This document shows, piece after piece, positions 47,799 through 57,270 of a stretch of DNA of 64,000 bases. A model generated the notes under the pieces. The model was given only the letters and a program-made list of their open reading frames with translations. It searched no databases and had not been told where the DNA came from. How positions within the stretch are numbered: position 1 is the stretch's first letter; each line of letters opens with the position of its first letter. This DNA is from Gracilibacillus dipsosauri. Its GTDB lineage: Bacteria > Bacillota > Bacilli > Bacillales > Amphibacillaceae. The DNA lies in the NCBI RefSeq assembly GCF_003176895.1, contig NZ_QGTD01000008.1, forward strand, positions 682,001 to 746,000, written 5' to 3'. The position numbers were made by a program, and so were the translations under genes.

Positions 47799-48158
47799 TT
47801 AATCAATAAGAATGGTTCCATTAATATTAGTGAAGATTTTATTTTTCATTTCTTCTGTTTCCATTGCAGTTATAACGGTTTGATTATCAGCATTCATGAT
47901 AAAGGCTGTATTTTGTACTAGAACCAATGAGTCCTTGACTCCTTTTTGCTTTGCTTCTGCTAACTTAATGGTGATTTGATGCCATTGTTCTTCCGTAAGT
48001 TGTATTTTCCTTTCCTGCATTCTCTCCCTTGCATGCTTCGTTATCGTCAGTTCATTTGTTTGGTGTAAAAGGTCAGCAAACTTGACCGTTGACTTTTTTG
48101 ATAAGGATGACTTTGTAGGGATAAGAGCATGATGTAGGGCATGAATTTTATTATCCAT
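47799..48158 (-). CDS. Flagellar operon protein, TIGR02530 family
   Basis: A 119-aa protein resembling the TIGR02530 'flagellar operon protein' family found between flgD and flgE in many Firmicutes; function unknown. The best-conserved part here is LTITKHARERMQERKIQLTE, followed by VKDSLVLVQNTAFIMNADNQTVITAM. No signal peptide or membrane helix is visible. An 82-bp gap follows before flgE, with a partial hairpin. In B. subtilis flgD is directly next to flgE. Confidence 0.85.
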   Translation of the reverse strand: MDNKIHALHHALIPTKSSLSKKSTVKFADLLHQTNELTITKHARERMQERKIQLTEEQWHQITIKLAEAKQKGVKDSLVLVQNTAFIMNADNQTVITAMETEEMKNKIFTNINGTILID

Positions 48159-48170
48159 TGCTTTGCTCCC

Positions 48171-48665
48171 CTATTCAGAAGAATTAGTGTCTTCCGTCTT
48201 ATCTGGTGCCGTATTAGAATGAACATCACTCGTAATACGAAGCACTTCATCTGTATAGATTTTTGTTCCATCTTCAAGTTCTAATACTGCGAAGCCTTGT
48301 TGCTCTGAAATGGCCTTAACCTTGCTACTAACAATTTCTTTTGGCTCTGCTATTTGTCCTGTTTCCTCATCAATTTTATAATAGTCAACTTCCTTACCGA
48401 TTAGATGACTATATTGAATAACAGGAGAGATCGTTTGATTTGCGACTAGCTGTTCTATAGAATTTGACATATTCATCATTTGCTCGAGTGATGAAAATGT
48501 CGCCATTTGAGAAATAAATTCCTTATCGTCCATAGGGTTTAATGGGTCTTGGTTTTGTAATTGTGTCATTAGGATTTTAAGAAATTCATCCTTCCCCAAG
48601 CTCGTATTGATCTCCCTCGTTTGTGACTGATTAGATAAATAGTAGCTAGGATCGATTGCACTCAT
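48171..48665 (-). CDS. flgD: Flagellar hook assembly scaffold FlgD
   Basis: Hook cap needed for hook polymerisation. The 164-aa protein has the FlgD motif LGKDEFLKILMTQLQNQDPL and DDKEFISQMATFSSLEQM. It is short relative to FlgDs with a full C-terminal tudor/FnIII domain, but normal for Bacillus. The start at 48665 follows TAGGTGAATATA. Confidence 0.95.
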   Translation of the reverse strand: MSAIDPSYYLSNQSQTREINTSLGKDEFLKILMTQLQNQDPLNPMDDKEFISQMATFSSLEQMMNMSNSIEQLVANQTISPVIQYSHLIGKEVDYYKIDEETGQIAEPKEIVSSKVKAISEQQGFAVLELEDGTKIYTDEVLRITSDVHSNTAPDKTEDTNSSE

Positions 48666-48674
48666 TATATTCAC

Positions 48675-50018
48675 CTACACTTTCGCGTCCATTAATAGTT
48701 GATGAAAATCTGTAGCTTCCTCATTTTCTCCACCATGTTCTTCAGAAAAACTGTTTTGCTCGTCCTGACTATTTTCCTCATCATATTGTTCGGCTAGATT
48801 CATTTCTTCCGAATGAGCTAATAGATTAGAGCTATCCTGCTTTTCAATCAAAACTTGGTGTGGTGAAAACATATGTCTAAGCTGTTGTAGATTCCCTTCA
48901 AGTAAATCCTTTGTTGCTTGTGATGATACGATCATTTTTACTGTCATTTCTCCATTAACTTGGGTTAGCTTTAATGTAATATCACCTAACTGCTCTGGCT
49001 GTAATCGTACCATTAGTTGGTTTATACCATTACCTCGTTGCAAAAAGTTACTTTTGACCATTATCTGCTGAAATTGATCTAATAACTGTTTCTGCACCAT
49101 CTCATTATCGGTATTGGTTTGTTGCGTATAGATAATGTATTGCTGAATTTTTGAATGCACAGGACCTGTAGAGATAATAGGCGAAGTCTGTTTAAGTGAG
49201 TTACTTTCACTTTGTGATTCATAGCTTTGGATCGCATGCTTCATCCAGTTTACTAAATCCTGTTGGGTTACTTTTTTATTCCCTCCATAATGCTCCGTTA
49301 GAGAGGAACGACTCTGATAATTTTCTATAAGGGAACTCCATACCTTAGCTACTTTGCTCTCTTGTAAATCACTCATGATCGTCTGGATAGCTTGTGGGTT
49401 TTGCTTTTGAAAATTGCTCCACTGTTGCAAATAAAGAAACATCTGCTTTTGTTCACGCAAGGTAATAGAACCATTTTCCATTTTATTAAGGAGTTTCTGA
49501 ATCCCTTCCCATGATGACTGAACTTCCTTTTTATCTAACGTTTGCGCCATAGGCACAAGTGCAGATGAACCTACCACTGTACTAGAATGGTTCGTTATCA
49601 GTAGATTTTGAAAAAACTTCTCAGGAGAACGAATATCTTCACTAGTTTCTAAGCTTTTTAAAAGACTTATTAGTTCTTCCAATGCTTCGATCTCTAATAA
49701 TGGATTTGATGCTTGAATTTCATCAACGAGTTCTTTCACTCTTTTTTGCATTTCTTCATCCAATTCTAGTAGTTGGAATAGGTCTTCCATTAGGATATCT
49801 CCTGATTTAAGTACATTTACTAGGTCTTCACTCAATAATTTCTCTCTTATGGAATCCTCCTGGTTAACCACTATATCTGATGACATCTTATCTACACTCA
49901 AGTCAGATGTGCTATTCGCTAGTAGTATATTTTTAAATACCGATGCTTCCCCTTGATCTTGCTTCAGAGAAGGTTCCATTGACTTTGGTGCCATGATGGA
50001 TACATTTGGTGTGATCAT
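48675..50018 (-). CDS. fliK: Flagellar hook-length control protein FliK
   Basis: Exported ruler that measures the hook and flips FlhB specificity. The 447-aa protein is low in similarity over the first 330 residues, which is normal, and ends with the conserved C-terminal domain (LMVRLQPEQLGDITLKLTQV; VKMIVSSQATKDLLEGNLQQL). The start at 50018 follows AAAGGAGGTG. The tail is rich in Glu and Asn. Confidence 0.93.
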   Translation of the reverse strand: MITPNVSIMAPKSMEPSLKQDQGEASVFKNILLANSTSDLSVDKMSSDIVVNQEDSIREKLLSEDLVNVLKSGDILMEDLFQLLELDEEMQKRVKELVDEIQASNPLLEIEALEELISLLKSLETSEDIRSPEKFFQNLLITNHSSTVVGSSALVPMAQTLDKKEVQSSWEGIQKLLNKMENGSITLREQKQMFLYLQQWSNFQKQNPQAIQTIMSDLQESKVAKVWSSLIENYQSRSSLTEHYGGNKKVTQQDLVNWMKHAIQSYESQSESNSLKQTSPIISTGPVHSKIQQYIIYTQQTNTDNEMVQKQLLDQFQQIMVKSNFLQRGNGINQLMVRLQPEQLGDITLKLTQVNGEMTVKMIVSSQATKDLLEGNLQQLRHMFSPHQVLIEKQDSSNLLAHSEEMNLAEQYDEENSQDEQNSFSEEHGGENEEATDFHQLLMDAKV

Positions 50019-50044
50019 TGGTGTCACCTCCTTTCTAATGTGTG

Positions 50045-50626
50045 TTATTCAACTAGGAACGACTCTGTAAATGAAGCTGCTATTTCTGGATCCATTGCTG
50101 CAAGTATTTCACCGCGAACCTCTGCATCCACTTGTTTCAAGATAGAAATAACGATGCTTTTTTCCATTTTTTCTAAAATAGAGGCAGCATTTTTTGGTTT
50201 CATCTCACTATATGATGTAGCCACTTCTTTCCATTTCTCATCTGGCTCCTCTGTTGCTTCCTCTTCACTTTCTTTCATTTCTTTCGTTAGTCCTGCTACT
50301 TCTTCTTCTAATTCCGTAATCGTTTGTTCTTTTGATTCAACCTCTGCTTCTAATCCTTCCACCTGTTGTTGCAACATATTTAGTTCCTCATTCTTTTCGG
50401 AAAGCTGACGTTCGTGTAAGGCCTCAAGGTCTGTCGTTACCCTTTCTTCCAAGAAAGGGATTTTGTTTAAGGCTTCTTTTGTTTTTCCGACCACATCTAC
50501 ACCCATGATATTTAGAATGATTAGTGCAACAATTAGAGCAAATAATAATGGAACAATGATAACGATTAGCCACTGAAAAAACCCTGGTTTTTTTTCTTTT
50601 TTGTCACGATTGGGATTGGTAGCCAT
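50045..50626 (-). CDS. ylxF: YlxF, MotE-like membrane protein
   Basis: A 193-aa protein with a basic N terminus, one membrane helix (about 17-45, WLIVIIVPLLFALIVALIIL), a long coiled coil (about 65-120) and a C-terminal MgtE-N-like domain (MKPKNAASILEKMEKSIVIS; ILAAMDPEIAASF). This is the MotE/YlxF architecture described for flagellar gene clusters, where it is thought to assist motor proteins. It lies between fliJ and fliK, as in B. subtilis. Confidence 0.85.
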   Translation of the reverse strand: MATNPNRDKKEKKPGFFQWLIVIIVPLLFALIVALIILNIMGVDVVGKTKEALNKIPFLEERVTTDLEALHERQLSEKNEELNMLQQQVEGLEAEVESKEQTITELEEEVAGLTKEMKESEEEATEEPDEKWKEVATSYSEMKPKNAASILEKMEKSIVISILKQVDAEVRGEILAAMDPEIAASFTESFLVE

Positions 50627-50630
50627 TTCT

Positions 50631-51077
50631 TCACCTACCCTTATTGATCAAATACTTTCTCATAGATATTTCATCCATTTGAATAGCTTCCTGTCTTTTC
50701 TCGCTTTCGACCCTTGTGATTTCTTTTTTATGGATCAATTTCTCAATCTTTTTCAGTTCTTGAAATTGGTTCGATAAATTCTGCTGAAAATATTGCATTT
50801 TATCCCTCGCGTTTGCAACTTGCTTTTGTAACTCAAGGATGGAAGGTGTTAAATAATTTAAATAATCATTATAGGACTGAAGCATTTCTGCACTTGTCCC
50901 TGTCGTTAGGGATTGTGTGTACTTGTCTTCAATGGTTTCTTTTCTTTTTAATAAATCAAAAAGTTTTTGAGCTTTTATTTCAAAGTCATTGACTGCTTGC
51001 TCATAAATCATTTGTGCTTGATTTTTTTCGTTGTCTCTTATTTTTCTTATTTTTTCAAGTCCAACTGTATTTCTCAA
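50631..51077 (-). CDS. fliJ: Flagellar export chaperone FliJ
   Basis: Central stalk of the export ATPase. The 148-aa protein is almost wholly coiled coil with the typical LEKIRKIRDNEKNQAQMIYE opening. It starts with TTG at 51077, overlapping the fliI stop by 4 bp (TTGA), with GGAGGG eight bases upstream. The coupling should keep FliI and FliJ levels in proportion. Confidence 0.94.
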   Translation of the reverse strand: MRNTVGLEKIRKIRDNEKNQAQMIYEQAVNDFEIKAQKLFDLLKRKETIEDKYTQSLTTGTSAEMLQSYNDYLNYLTPSILELQKQVANARDKMQYFQQNLSNQFQELKKIEKLIHKKEITRVESEKRQEAIQMDEISMRKYLINKGR

Positions 51078-52393
51078 AAGCTATTCCCTCCTGAAGCTAA
51101 AGCCTTCAATTGCTTAAGGGCATCTTCCCTGTCAATATTTTCTTCCATCCGTTGTTTAAGAAACTCTACTATTTTGGGCTGTAATTGAATTGCTTCATCT
51201 ACTAGTTGATTGGAGCCTTTTTTATAAGCACCGATCTGAATTAATTCTTCATTGTCCTCATAGGTAGCAAGCACTGATCGGATTTTTTGTACATGTTTTA
51301 ACACATCAGGATCAATGATCTCATTCATCACACGACTTACAGACTGTAAAATGTTAATGGCCGGAAATTGTCCTTTTCCTGCTAGCTTCCGATCTAGGAT
51401 AAAATGCCCATCCAAAATCCCTCTTGTCGTATCAGCAATTGGCTCATTGAAATCATCTCCGTCTACCAAAACTGTATAAAATGCTGTGATGGTACCTTTA
51501 TCACTCGTGCCTGTTCGCTCTAGCAAAGAAGGAAGTAATGCAAAGACTGATGGTGTATATCCTTTCGTTGTCGGAGGCTCTCCAATAGCAAGCCCAATCT
51601 CTCTTTGGGCCATTGCTACCCTTGTCACAGAATCCATCATTAAGTTTACTTGATATCCTAAATCTCGGAAATACTCACTTATCGAAGTTGCTGTGTAAGC
51701 ACCTTTTATTCGCATTAATGCAGATTGATCGGAAGTTGCCACAACAACAATGGATTTTTTCAATCCTTCCTCACCTAGATCCTTCTCAATAAATTCATTA
51801 ACCTCTCGACCACGTTCACCAATTAATGCAATCACATTCAGATCGGCCTCACTATTACGTGCAATCATTCCCATTAAGGTACTTTTACCTACTCCACTTC
51901 CAGCAAAAATACCAATTCTCTGACCTTTACCAACCGTAAGCATTGTATCAATTGCCTTGACCCCTACTTCAATAGGCTCACTAATCCGGGGTCTACTCAA
52001 AGGGTTAGGTGGTGCTTGTTCTGTTGGATAATCGATGAGGCCTTTTGGTAATTTTGTCCCATCTAATTGATTTCCAGTCGAGTCAATTACCTTCCCAATT
52101 AAAGATCTTCCCACTTTAATGGAGAGAGATTGCTTTGTTGCTTCTACTAAGCAACCTGAAGAAATATTACTAACTGCCGAATATGGCATTAAAAGCACCT
52201 TTTCTTCATCAAATCCAATTACCTCTGCCGTAATTTTTTCTGAGCTTTTATCTGTATGAATGTAACAGACTTCGCCGATTCTTGCTTTAGGCCCGCGTGA
52301 CTCAATTAGTAGTCCTACAACCCGTTCTACCTTTCCAAAACGTTTATAGGAATCAATTTGTTCAATTTCATCAAGGATTGCTTGGATGTTCAC
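51074..52393 (-). CDS. fliI: Flagellar export ATPase FliI
   Basis: Hexameric ATPase of the type III export apparatus, related to F1-beta. The 439-aa protein has Walker A GIFAGSGVGKSTL (161-173), ALIGERGREVNEF, and LMMDSVTRVAMAQREIGLAI. Its start lies within the end of fliH (23-bp overlap). Confidence 0.97.
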   Translation of the reverse strand: MNIQAILDEIEQIDSYKRFGKVERVVGLLIESRGPKARIGEVCYIHTDKSSEKITAEVIGFDEEKVLLMPYSAVSNISSGCLVEATKQSLSIKVGRSLIGKVIDSTGNQLDGTKLPKGLIDYPTEQAPPNPLSRPRISEPIEVGVKAIDTMLTVGKGQRIGIFAGSGVGKSTLMGMIARNSEADLNVIALIGERGREVNEFIEKDLGEEGLKKSIVVVATSDQSALMRIKGAYTATSISEYFRDLGYQVNLMMDSVTRVAMAQREIGLAIGEPPTTKGYTPSVFALLPSLLERTGTSDKGTITAFYTVLVDGDDFNEPIADTTRGILDGHFILDRKLAGKGQFPAINILQSVSRVMNEIIDPDVLKHVQKIRSVLATYEDNEELIQIGAYKKGSNQLVDEAIQLQPKIVEFLKQRMEENIDREDALKQLKALASGGNSF

Positions 52394-53132
52394 GGCTAAT
52401 CTCCTCCACTACATTAAAAAGCCTATTTCTTATTTCATTTAATTGAGTCGTGATAGATGCATCAATCCTACCATAAGGTGTCTCTATGATTACTTGTCCT
52501 TTTTGAAGCTCTGGATCTGTGAAAATAATTAACTCTGCTTGTTGATTCGTAATCGCAACTAATTCATCCTTACTATCCAGAAGGAGTGAATAATCCATAT
52601 CGTGAACATAAACCTTTATAACCGGCTGTTCTTTCACCATCTCGATGACTTTATGTACAATATTCAGGAAAGAATGACTATTTTCTGTTAAGGTCTGATT
52701 CATTATTTTCTCTGCAACAGTCATCGAAATTTGTAATATTTTCTCATCACTTTGAGACAGTATATTATCGGCATCGATTTGTGCCTGCATAATGATTTGG
52801 TTCGCATGATCTATCAGATTACGATATTGTTGAATGCTATCTGTTTCCCCTTTTTCGAAGCCTTTTTTATAACCTTCCTGCTGTGCTTCTTCTATATAAC
52901 GAGTTCTTAATTCCTTCCACTCTTCTTTTTGTCTAGCTATCTCTCGTTCAGTACTATCAAATTTATCGTTTATCTCTCTTTCTTTTTTTTCTATTTCTTC
53001 CATGCGGGATTGTAAATCTTTCTCTAATGTATCTGTGTTTGAAGTATCCTTCTTAACAGAAGTTTGGATTTTCTTAATATTAATTTTTTTTGTAGGGAGA
53101 GCTAGTTCGTCTTGATTAGACAATAATATCAT
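52371..53132 (-). CDS. fliH: Flagellar export stator FliH
   Basis: Regulator of FliI. The 253-aa protein has a long N-terminal coiled coil (residues about 25-100) with the EAQQEGYKKGFEKGETDSIQ glycine-spaced helix, and a C-terminal FliH domain. The start is uncertain: ATG at 53132 (GGTGGAGGGG immediately upstream, so tight spacing) or a TTG three codons later with nine-base spacing. Both overlap the end of fliG. Confidence 0.93.
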   Translation of the reverse strand: MILLSNQDELALPTKKINIKKIQTSVKKDTSNTDTLEKDLQSRMEEIEKKEREINDKFDSTEREIARQKEEWKELRTRYIEEAQQEGYKKGFEKGETDSIQQYRNLIDHANQIIMQAQIDADNILSQSDEKILQISMTVAEKIMNQTLTENSHSFLNIVHKVIEMVKEQPVIKVYVHDMDYSLLLDSKDELVAITNQQAELIIFTDPELQKGQVIIETPYGRIDASITTQLNEIRNRLFNVVEEISREHPSNP

Positions 53133-54129
53133 CCCCTCCACCTCTTGCAATGACAATTTCTCCAACTTCTTCTAATCTTCTAACAACAGAAACAATACGG
53201 GATTGAGCTTCCTCCACATCACGTAGTCTAACTGGACCCATGAATTCCATCTCTTCTTTAAATGTTTCTGCCATCCTTGTAGACATATTGTGGAACATGA
53301 TTTCTTTAACTTCATCACTAGATACTTTAAGTGAAAGACGCAAGTCATCATTGTCGACCTCACGAATAACACGTTGAATTGCTCGATTGTCCAAGGTAAC
53401 AATGTCCTCAAATACAAACATACGTTTCTTGATTTCTTCTGCGAGTTCTGGATCGTCTATTTCTAAAGCATCGAGAATTGTTCGTTCCGTGCTCCTATCT
53501 ACTCCATTTAGAACCTCCACAACAGCTTGAATCCCACCTGTTTGTGTATAATCTTGTGTCACAGTAGTAGACAATTTTCGTTCCAATATTTGTTCAACCT
53601 CGGAAATGATTTCAGGTGAAGTAGAATCCATAAGTGCAATCCTCTTCGCGATACTTGCCTGTAACTCTGTAGGCAAATCTGACAAAATTTGTGCTGCCTG
53701 CTCCGAATCTAAGTAAGATAGAACTAGGGCTATTGTTTGTGGGTGTTCATTTTGAATAAAATTGATGATTTGCGATGGTTCTGCCTTTCTCGCAAAATCA
53801 AATGGCTTCACCTGTAACGAGGAGGTTAGTCGATTTAGAATATCGGTTGCCTTCTCTTCACCTAATGCTTTTTCTAATACAGTTTTGGCATAGCCAATCC
53901 CACCCTGTGAAATATAATCTTGAGCCATAGCTATTTCTTGAAATTCTGCTAATATATCATCTTTTTGTGCTGTGTCTACCTTCTTGACGGAAGAAATCTC
54001 AAGAGTTAGTCTTTCAATTTCTTCAGGTGTTAAATATTTATATACTTGAGCTGAGACATCAGGTCCTAGAGAGATTAACAAAATAGCAGCTTTTTGTTTA
54101 CCAGTAAGTGCTTGTTTTCGTTTCGCCAT
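53116..54129 (-). CDS. fliG: Flagellar motor switch protein FliG
   Basis: C-ring protein that contacts the stator. The 337-aa protein has KQKAAILLISLGPDVSAQV at the N terminus, EHPQTIALVLSYL in the middle domain, and the charged torque helix (LDNRAIQRVIREVDNDDLRL). It is 17 bp after fliF. Confidence 0.97.
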   Translation of the reverse strand: MAKRKQALTGKQKAAILLISLGPDVSAQVYKYLTPEEIERLTLEISSVKKVDTAQKDDILAEFQEIAMAQDYISQGGIGYAKTVLEKALGEEKATDILNRLTSSLQVKPFDFARKAEPSQIINFIQNEHPQTIALVLSYLDSEQAAQILSDLPTELQASIAKRIALMDSTSPEIISEVEQILERKLSTTVTQDYTQTGGIQAVVEVLNGVDRSTERTILDALEIDDPELAEEIKKRMFVFEDIVTLDNRAIQRVIREVDNDDLRLSLKVSSDEVKEIMFHNMSTRMAETFKEEMEFMGPVRLRDVEEAQSRIVSVVRRLEEVGEIVIARGGGDDIIV

Positions 54130-54146
54130 TTACATTAACCCCCTTC

Positions 54147-55739
54147 TTAATCCTCTGAAATCCAACTGCGAAGTAATTTAGCAAATTCCTCTGGTTTATC
54201 CTGAGCATATTTTTCTAATTGTTTTCTTCTTTTCGAGCTATCAGAATTATCCTCTTGCATAAGTGGAGGTAGCTCTTCATGGAACACTTCTTCTGTTTCG
54301 ATTTCTTCAATTTCTTCTTCTGGTGTTGGTTTTCTTCTTAACAACCAAATTAGCAGGATAATCACCGCCAATAGTACACCACCAACGATATAGACCCAAA
54401 TCGGAATAGATGGTACCGTAGTTTGTTCTAATGATTGATCTGTTCCACTAAATGGTTGGAATACGATAGAAACGGCTTCTTCTGGTGTTACTTCTTCATA
54501 TGTTTGGTCTACCGTCGTGGAAATCATTGAGTTTAATATAGAAGCAACACTATCTTCTACTGCCTGTTGTTCGGTTGCACTTAACTGTTCTACTTCTCCA
54601 TTTTCTCCGATCCTGGTGTTATCTATCGCTACTTGTATTCCTAAATCTCGAATTTTATAGGGACTTTCTACTATATCTCGTTGAATTCTATTAAACTCAT
54701 TGTTAACAGATTCCTTTACCATTTCATAATCCCCAACTTGTCCTTCTGTACCCGCGGGGTAGTTGGCAATCTCCCCCTCTTCTACCCCAACTGCACCTTC
54801 CTCAGGCTGAGCACCAGTAAATGATTCTGTAATGGTCTCAATACTAACTGGAAGTGTATCGTTCTCCTCATCGACCGGTTCAACTAATTGCTCCACTCTT
54901 TTTTCTTGGGTAAAATCGATATCTGTTGTCACTGAAATGGCGACCTTATTCATACCGATCATCATCCCAAGCATTTTTTGTACCCTTTTTTCGATGTCTC
55001 GTTCGATATCATTTTTCATTTCCAGTTGATTAGTAAATGAGCTTCCTTCCGTTGCATAATTTTGACTATTTAGATCGTAATATTCAAAATTTTGATCCAT
55101 GATGACAATATTCTCAGTTGGTAGATTTGGTACAGATTTAGAAACAAGGTGATACAGGGTATTAATTTGACTTGGTTCAAATTGATACCCCGGCTCTGAC
55201 TGAATGACAATAGATGCGGATGCCTCTTGTTGCTGATCACTGACAAAAACAGGATCCTTCGGGACATTGATCATTACTTCTGCACTTTTAATTCCATTAA
55301 CTTGTGAAATTAAATTCGCTATCTCTGTTTGCATGGCATCTAGTTTCATTACATCGAATTCATTATCTGTCACTCCCCATGAGCTGTTTTCAGCAAAAAA
55401 GGAATAATCGATACTACCACTATCAGGAATTCCCTGTGCGGCAAGATCAACGAGTAAAGATTCTGCCTGTTCCTCAGGTACTTCAATCGTTGTACCAGCT
55501 TCCGTTAGTTCGTAAGGAATAGATCTTGCATCTAACTCTTCCTTAATTTGACCTACTTCTTGAAGAGACAATTCATTATATAAAGGTACAAGCTTATCGG
55601 AAGTTGATAGAAAACTGATTACCAAAAGTAATATGATAATAAAACCGAGTCCACCAAAAAGCACACCTTTCTGCCACTTTGCCATGGACTTATAATATTC
55701 TTTGAATTTTAAACTATATTGCTTCAATTTCTCGTTCAT
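54147..55739 (-). CDS. fliF: Flagellar MS-ring protein FliF
   Basis: Forms the MS ring in the membrane. The 530-aa protein has two membrane helices (about 24-44 and 437-459), ring-building motifs (NELSLQEVGQIKEELDARSI; VKVxDA-type segment VMINVPKDPVF) and the C-terminal FliG-binding peptide (residues 505-530, KYAQDKPEEFAKLLRSWISED region). It lies between fliE and fliG. Confidence 0.97.
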   Translation of the reverse strand: MNEKLKQYSLKFKEYYKSMAKWQKGVLFGGLGFIIILLLVISFLSTSDKLVPLYNELSLQEVGQIKEELDARSIPYELTEAGTTIEVPEEQAESLLVDLAAQGIPDSGSIDYSFFAENSSWGVTDNEFDVMKLDAMQTEIANLISQVNGIKSAEVMINVPKDPVFVSDQQQEASASIVIQSEPGYQFEPSQINTLYHLVSKSVPNLPTENIVIMDQNFEYYDLNSQNYATEGSSFTNQLEMKNDIERDIEKRVQKMLGMMIGMNKVAISVTTDIDFTQEKRVEQLVEPVDEENDTLPVSIETITESFTGAQPEEGAVGVEEGEIANYPAGTEGQVGDYEMVKESVNNEFNRIQRDIVESPYKIRDLGIQVAIDNTRIGENGEVEQLSATEQQAVEDSVASILNSMISTTVDQTYEEVTPEEAVSIVFQPFSGTDQSLEQTTVPSIPIWVYIVGGVLLAVIILLIWLLRRKPTPEEEIEEIETEEVFHEELPPLMQEDNSDSSKRRKQLEKYAQDKPEEFAKLLRSWISED

Positions 55740-55781
55740 TTTTTGCCCCCAGAAACTAGTTACTTACATCATTTATGTAGA

Positions 55782-56099
55782 TTAAACCTGCATTCTCATT
55801 ACTTCATTGTAGGCATCGATAACTTTCCTTTGGACTTCAACTCCTGTTTGCAGTACGATACTAGCTTTTTGAGCAGTAATCATAACATCATGCAAATCGT
55901 CAATTTGGCCTTTGGCTAATGCTTCTGTTTTTACATCTGATTCATTTTGAGCTTTATTGATTTGTTCAATGGCATTTTTTAAACTATTAGAAAATTGCTG
56001 CTGTGCTTCACCTACAGAAATGGAACTGCTCTGATTGGATTGATTAGTTTGATTCATATTTGAGACATGATTAATATTTAAAAAAGTGTTAGTTACCAA
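55782..56099 (-). CDS. fliE: Flagellar hook-basal body protein FliE
   Basis: Links the MS ring to the rod. The 105-aa protein is helical with the conserved C-terminal half AKGQIDDLHDVMITAQKASI and GVEVQRKVIDAYNEVMRMQV. It lies in the order flgB-flgC-fliE-fliF. Confidence 0.96.
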   Translation of the reverse strand: MVTNTFLNINHVSNMNQTNQSNQSSSISVGEAQQQFSNSLKNAIEQINKAQNESDVKTEALAKGQIDDLHDVMITAQKASIVLQTGVEVQRKVIDAYNEVMRMQV

Positions 56100-56119
56100 A
56101 ACTTATCCCTCCCCTGCTA

Positions 56120-56578
56120 TTACCTACCTATTTCCAATGCTTTCATCAGCATGGTTTTGGATGCATTTAATGCTGTGACATTAGCCTCATAAGATCTTGT
56201 GGCACTCATCATATCGACCATTTCTTTAAGTGGATCGACATTAGGCATTTCTACATAACCCTCTTCATTCGCATCAGGGTGATTCGGATTATAAACTAAT
56301 TTAAAAGGCTCTGTTTCATCCTCCGTAATTTCCGTCACTCTAACACCACTTCCCCGGGTTGATTGACTGTTTCTAGCGGATTGGAGAAGTGTAGAGAATC
56401 CTTCCCCTCTTTGCTGAAATACGGTCATTTTTCTCTGGTATGGTTCATATTCACCATTTTCATTGACTGTTGCACGAGTAGTATCCATATTTGCAATATT
56501 TGAAGAAATGACATCCATTCTTAGTCTCTGTGCTGTCAAGCCACTCCCACTTGTATTAATAGAATGAAAGATCGACAT
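56120..56578 (-). CDS. flgC: Flagellar proximal rod protein FlgC
   Basis: Proximal rod subunit. The 152-aa protein has the rod signature GLTAQRLRMDVISSNIANMDT and the C-terminal SATRSYEANVTALNASKTM. It is 2 bp after flgB. Confidence 0.97.
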   Translation of the reverse strand: MSIFHSINTSGSGLTAQRLRMDVISSNIANMDTTRATVNENGEYEPYQRKMTVFQQRGEGFSTLLQSARNSQSTRGSGVRVTEITEDETEPFKLVYNPNHPDANEEGYVEMPNVDPLKEMVDMMSATRSYEANVTALNASKTMLMKALEIGR

Positions 56579-56580
56579 AA

Positions 56581-56976
56581 TTACCTTCCTCCCCTTATAA
56601 CTGTTTGTAAACTATTAAACTTCCCATTCATACGGTCTACCAATGCCTGATAATAGATTTGATTTTTAGCTAATTCCGTCATTTCTTTATCTATATCAAC
56701 ATTATTGCCATTATGGTTATAAGTTGTGGAACGATTAGTTGTAATTGTATAAGGTTGTGCTTCTTCTGATCCAAAAGAAATATGTCGCTCGTTTGTTTGA
56801 GTGGGTGAAAAATCACCTTCTAAAGTCTTATTTAGGACATTTTTAAAATTCACATTTTTTGCTTTGTAGTTAGGTGTATCTGCATTAGAAATATTATTAG
56901 CTATTGTACTATTTTTCATAGAGGCATAATCTAAAGAATTTTCTAGGGAATTTATCGTATTTCCGAAAAAAGACAT
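56581..56976 (-). CDS. flgB: Flagellar proximal rod protein FlgB
   Basis: Proximal rod subunit and first gene of the fla/che operon. The 131-aa protein shows LDYASMKNSTIANNISNADT, the flagellar rod signature, and a C-terminal MTELAKNQIYYQALVDRMN helix. The ribosome site is AAGGAGG. Two sigma-A-like promoters lie in the 294-bp gap before it. Confidence 0.97.
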   Translation of the reverse strand: MSFFGNTINSLENSLDYASMKNSTIANNISNADTPNYKAKNVNFKNVLNKTLEGDFSPTQTNERHISFGSEEAQPYTITTNRSTTYNHNGNNVDIDKEMTELAKNQIYYQALVDRMNGKFNSLQTVIRGGR

Positions 56977-57033
56977 GCTAATTTCCTCCTTATTTCTCTA
57001 AAAACCGACATAAAAATAATGCGCCTATCGAAT

Positions 57034-57062
57034 ATTGTAAGATAAATATTACCTATTGTCTA
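57034..57062 (-). promoter_or_regulatory. Candidate sigma-A promoter proximal to flgB
   Basis: TAGACA (57057-57062), exactly 17 bp, TACAAT (57034-57039) on the minus strand, about 58 bp before the start codon. I saw no clear sigma-D element (TAAA-N15-GCCGATAT) in this gap. Its spacing and position make it a reasonable fla/che promoter. Confidence 0.55.
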
Positions 57063-57150
57063 TGACAAATTGTAATATTTTTGTTAAAGTTTGATTTATT
57101 TTTACATTTTAGTCTTTAAGGCTTAATTTATATAGGTATATAATACCATT

Positions 57151-57180
57151 ATTGTAGGCTTTTAATCAGGAATTTGTCAA
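57151..57180 (-). promoter_or_regulatory. Candidate sigma-A promoter distal to flgB
   Basis: A consensus -35 TTGACA (57175-57180), 18 bp, TACAAT (57151-57156), starting right after the codY terminator. The leader to flgB would be about 170 nt. No clear CodY box was recognised. Confidence 0.55.
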
Positions 57181-57219
57181 AAAAAAAAGAAAACTGCCTA
57201 GGAGCAGATTTCTTTTTCT
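57181..57219 (-). terminator. Intrinsic terminator after codY
   Basis: CTGC and GCAG with flanking A/T pairing around the loop CTAGGA (read TCCTAG on the minus strand), then a run of T residues interrupted once by C. It separates codY from the motility operon. Confidence 0.75.
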
Positions 57220-57270
57220 GTATGAAAGCGTGAAATTTTAACTAGAATATATTGAATCCTTAGATTTTTC

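Noticed and set aside
28335-56976. Search for a novel insertion, toxin, or phage gene within the fla/che operon
   Set aside because: All genes were assigned to known flagellar or chemotaxis families or fit operon architecture; only the 101-aa gene remains without function and is reported separately.
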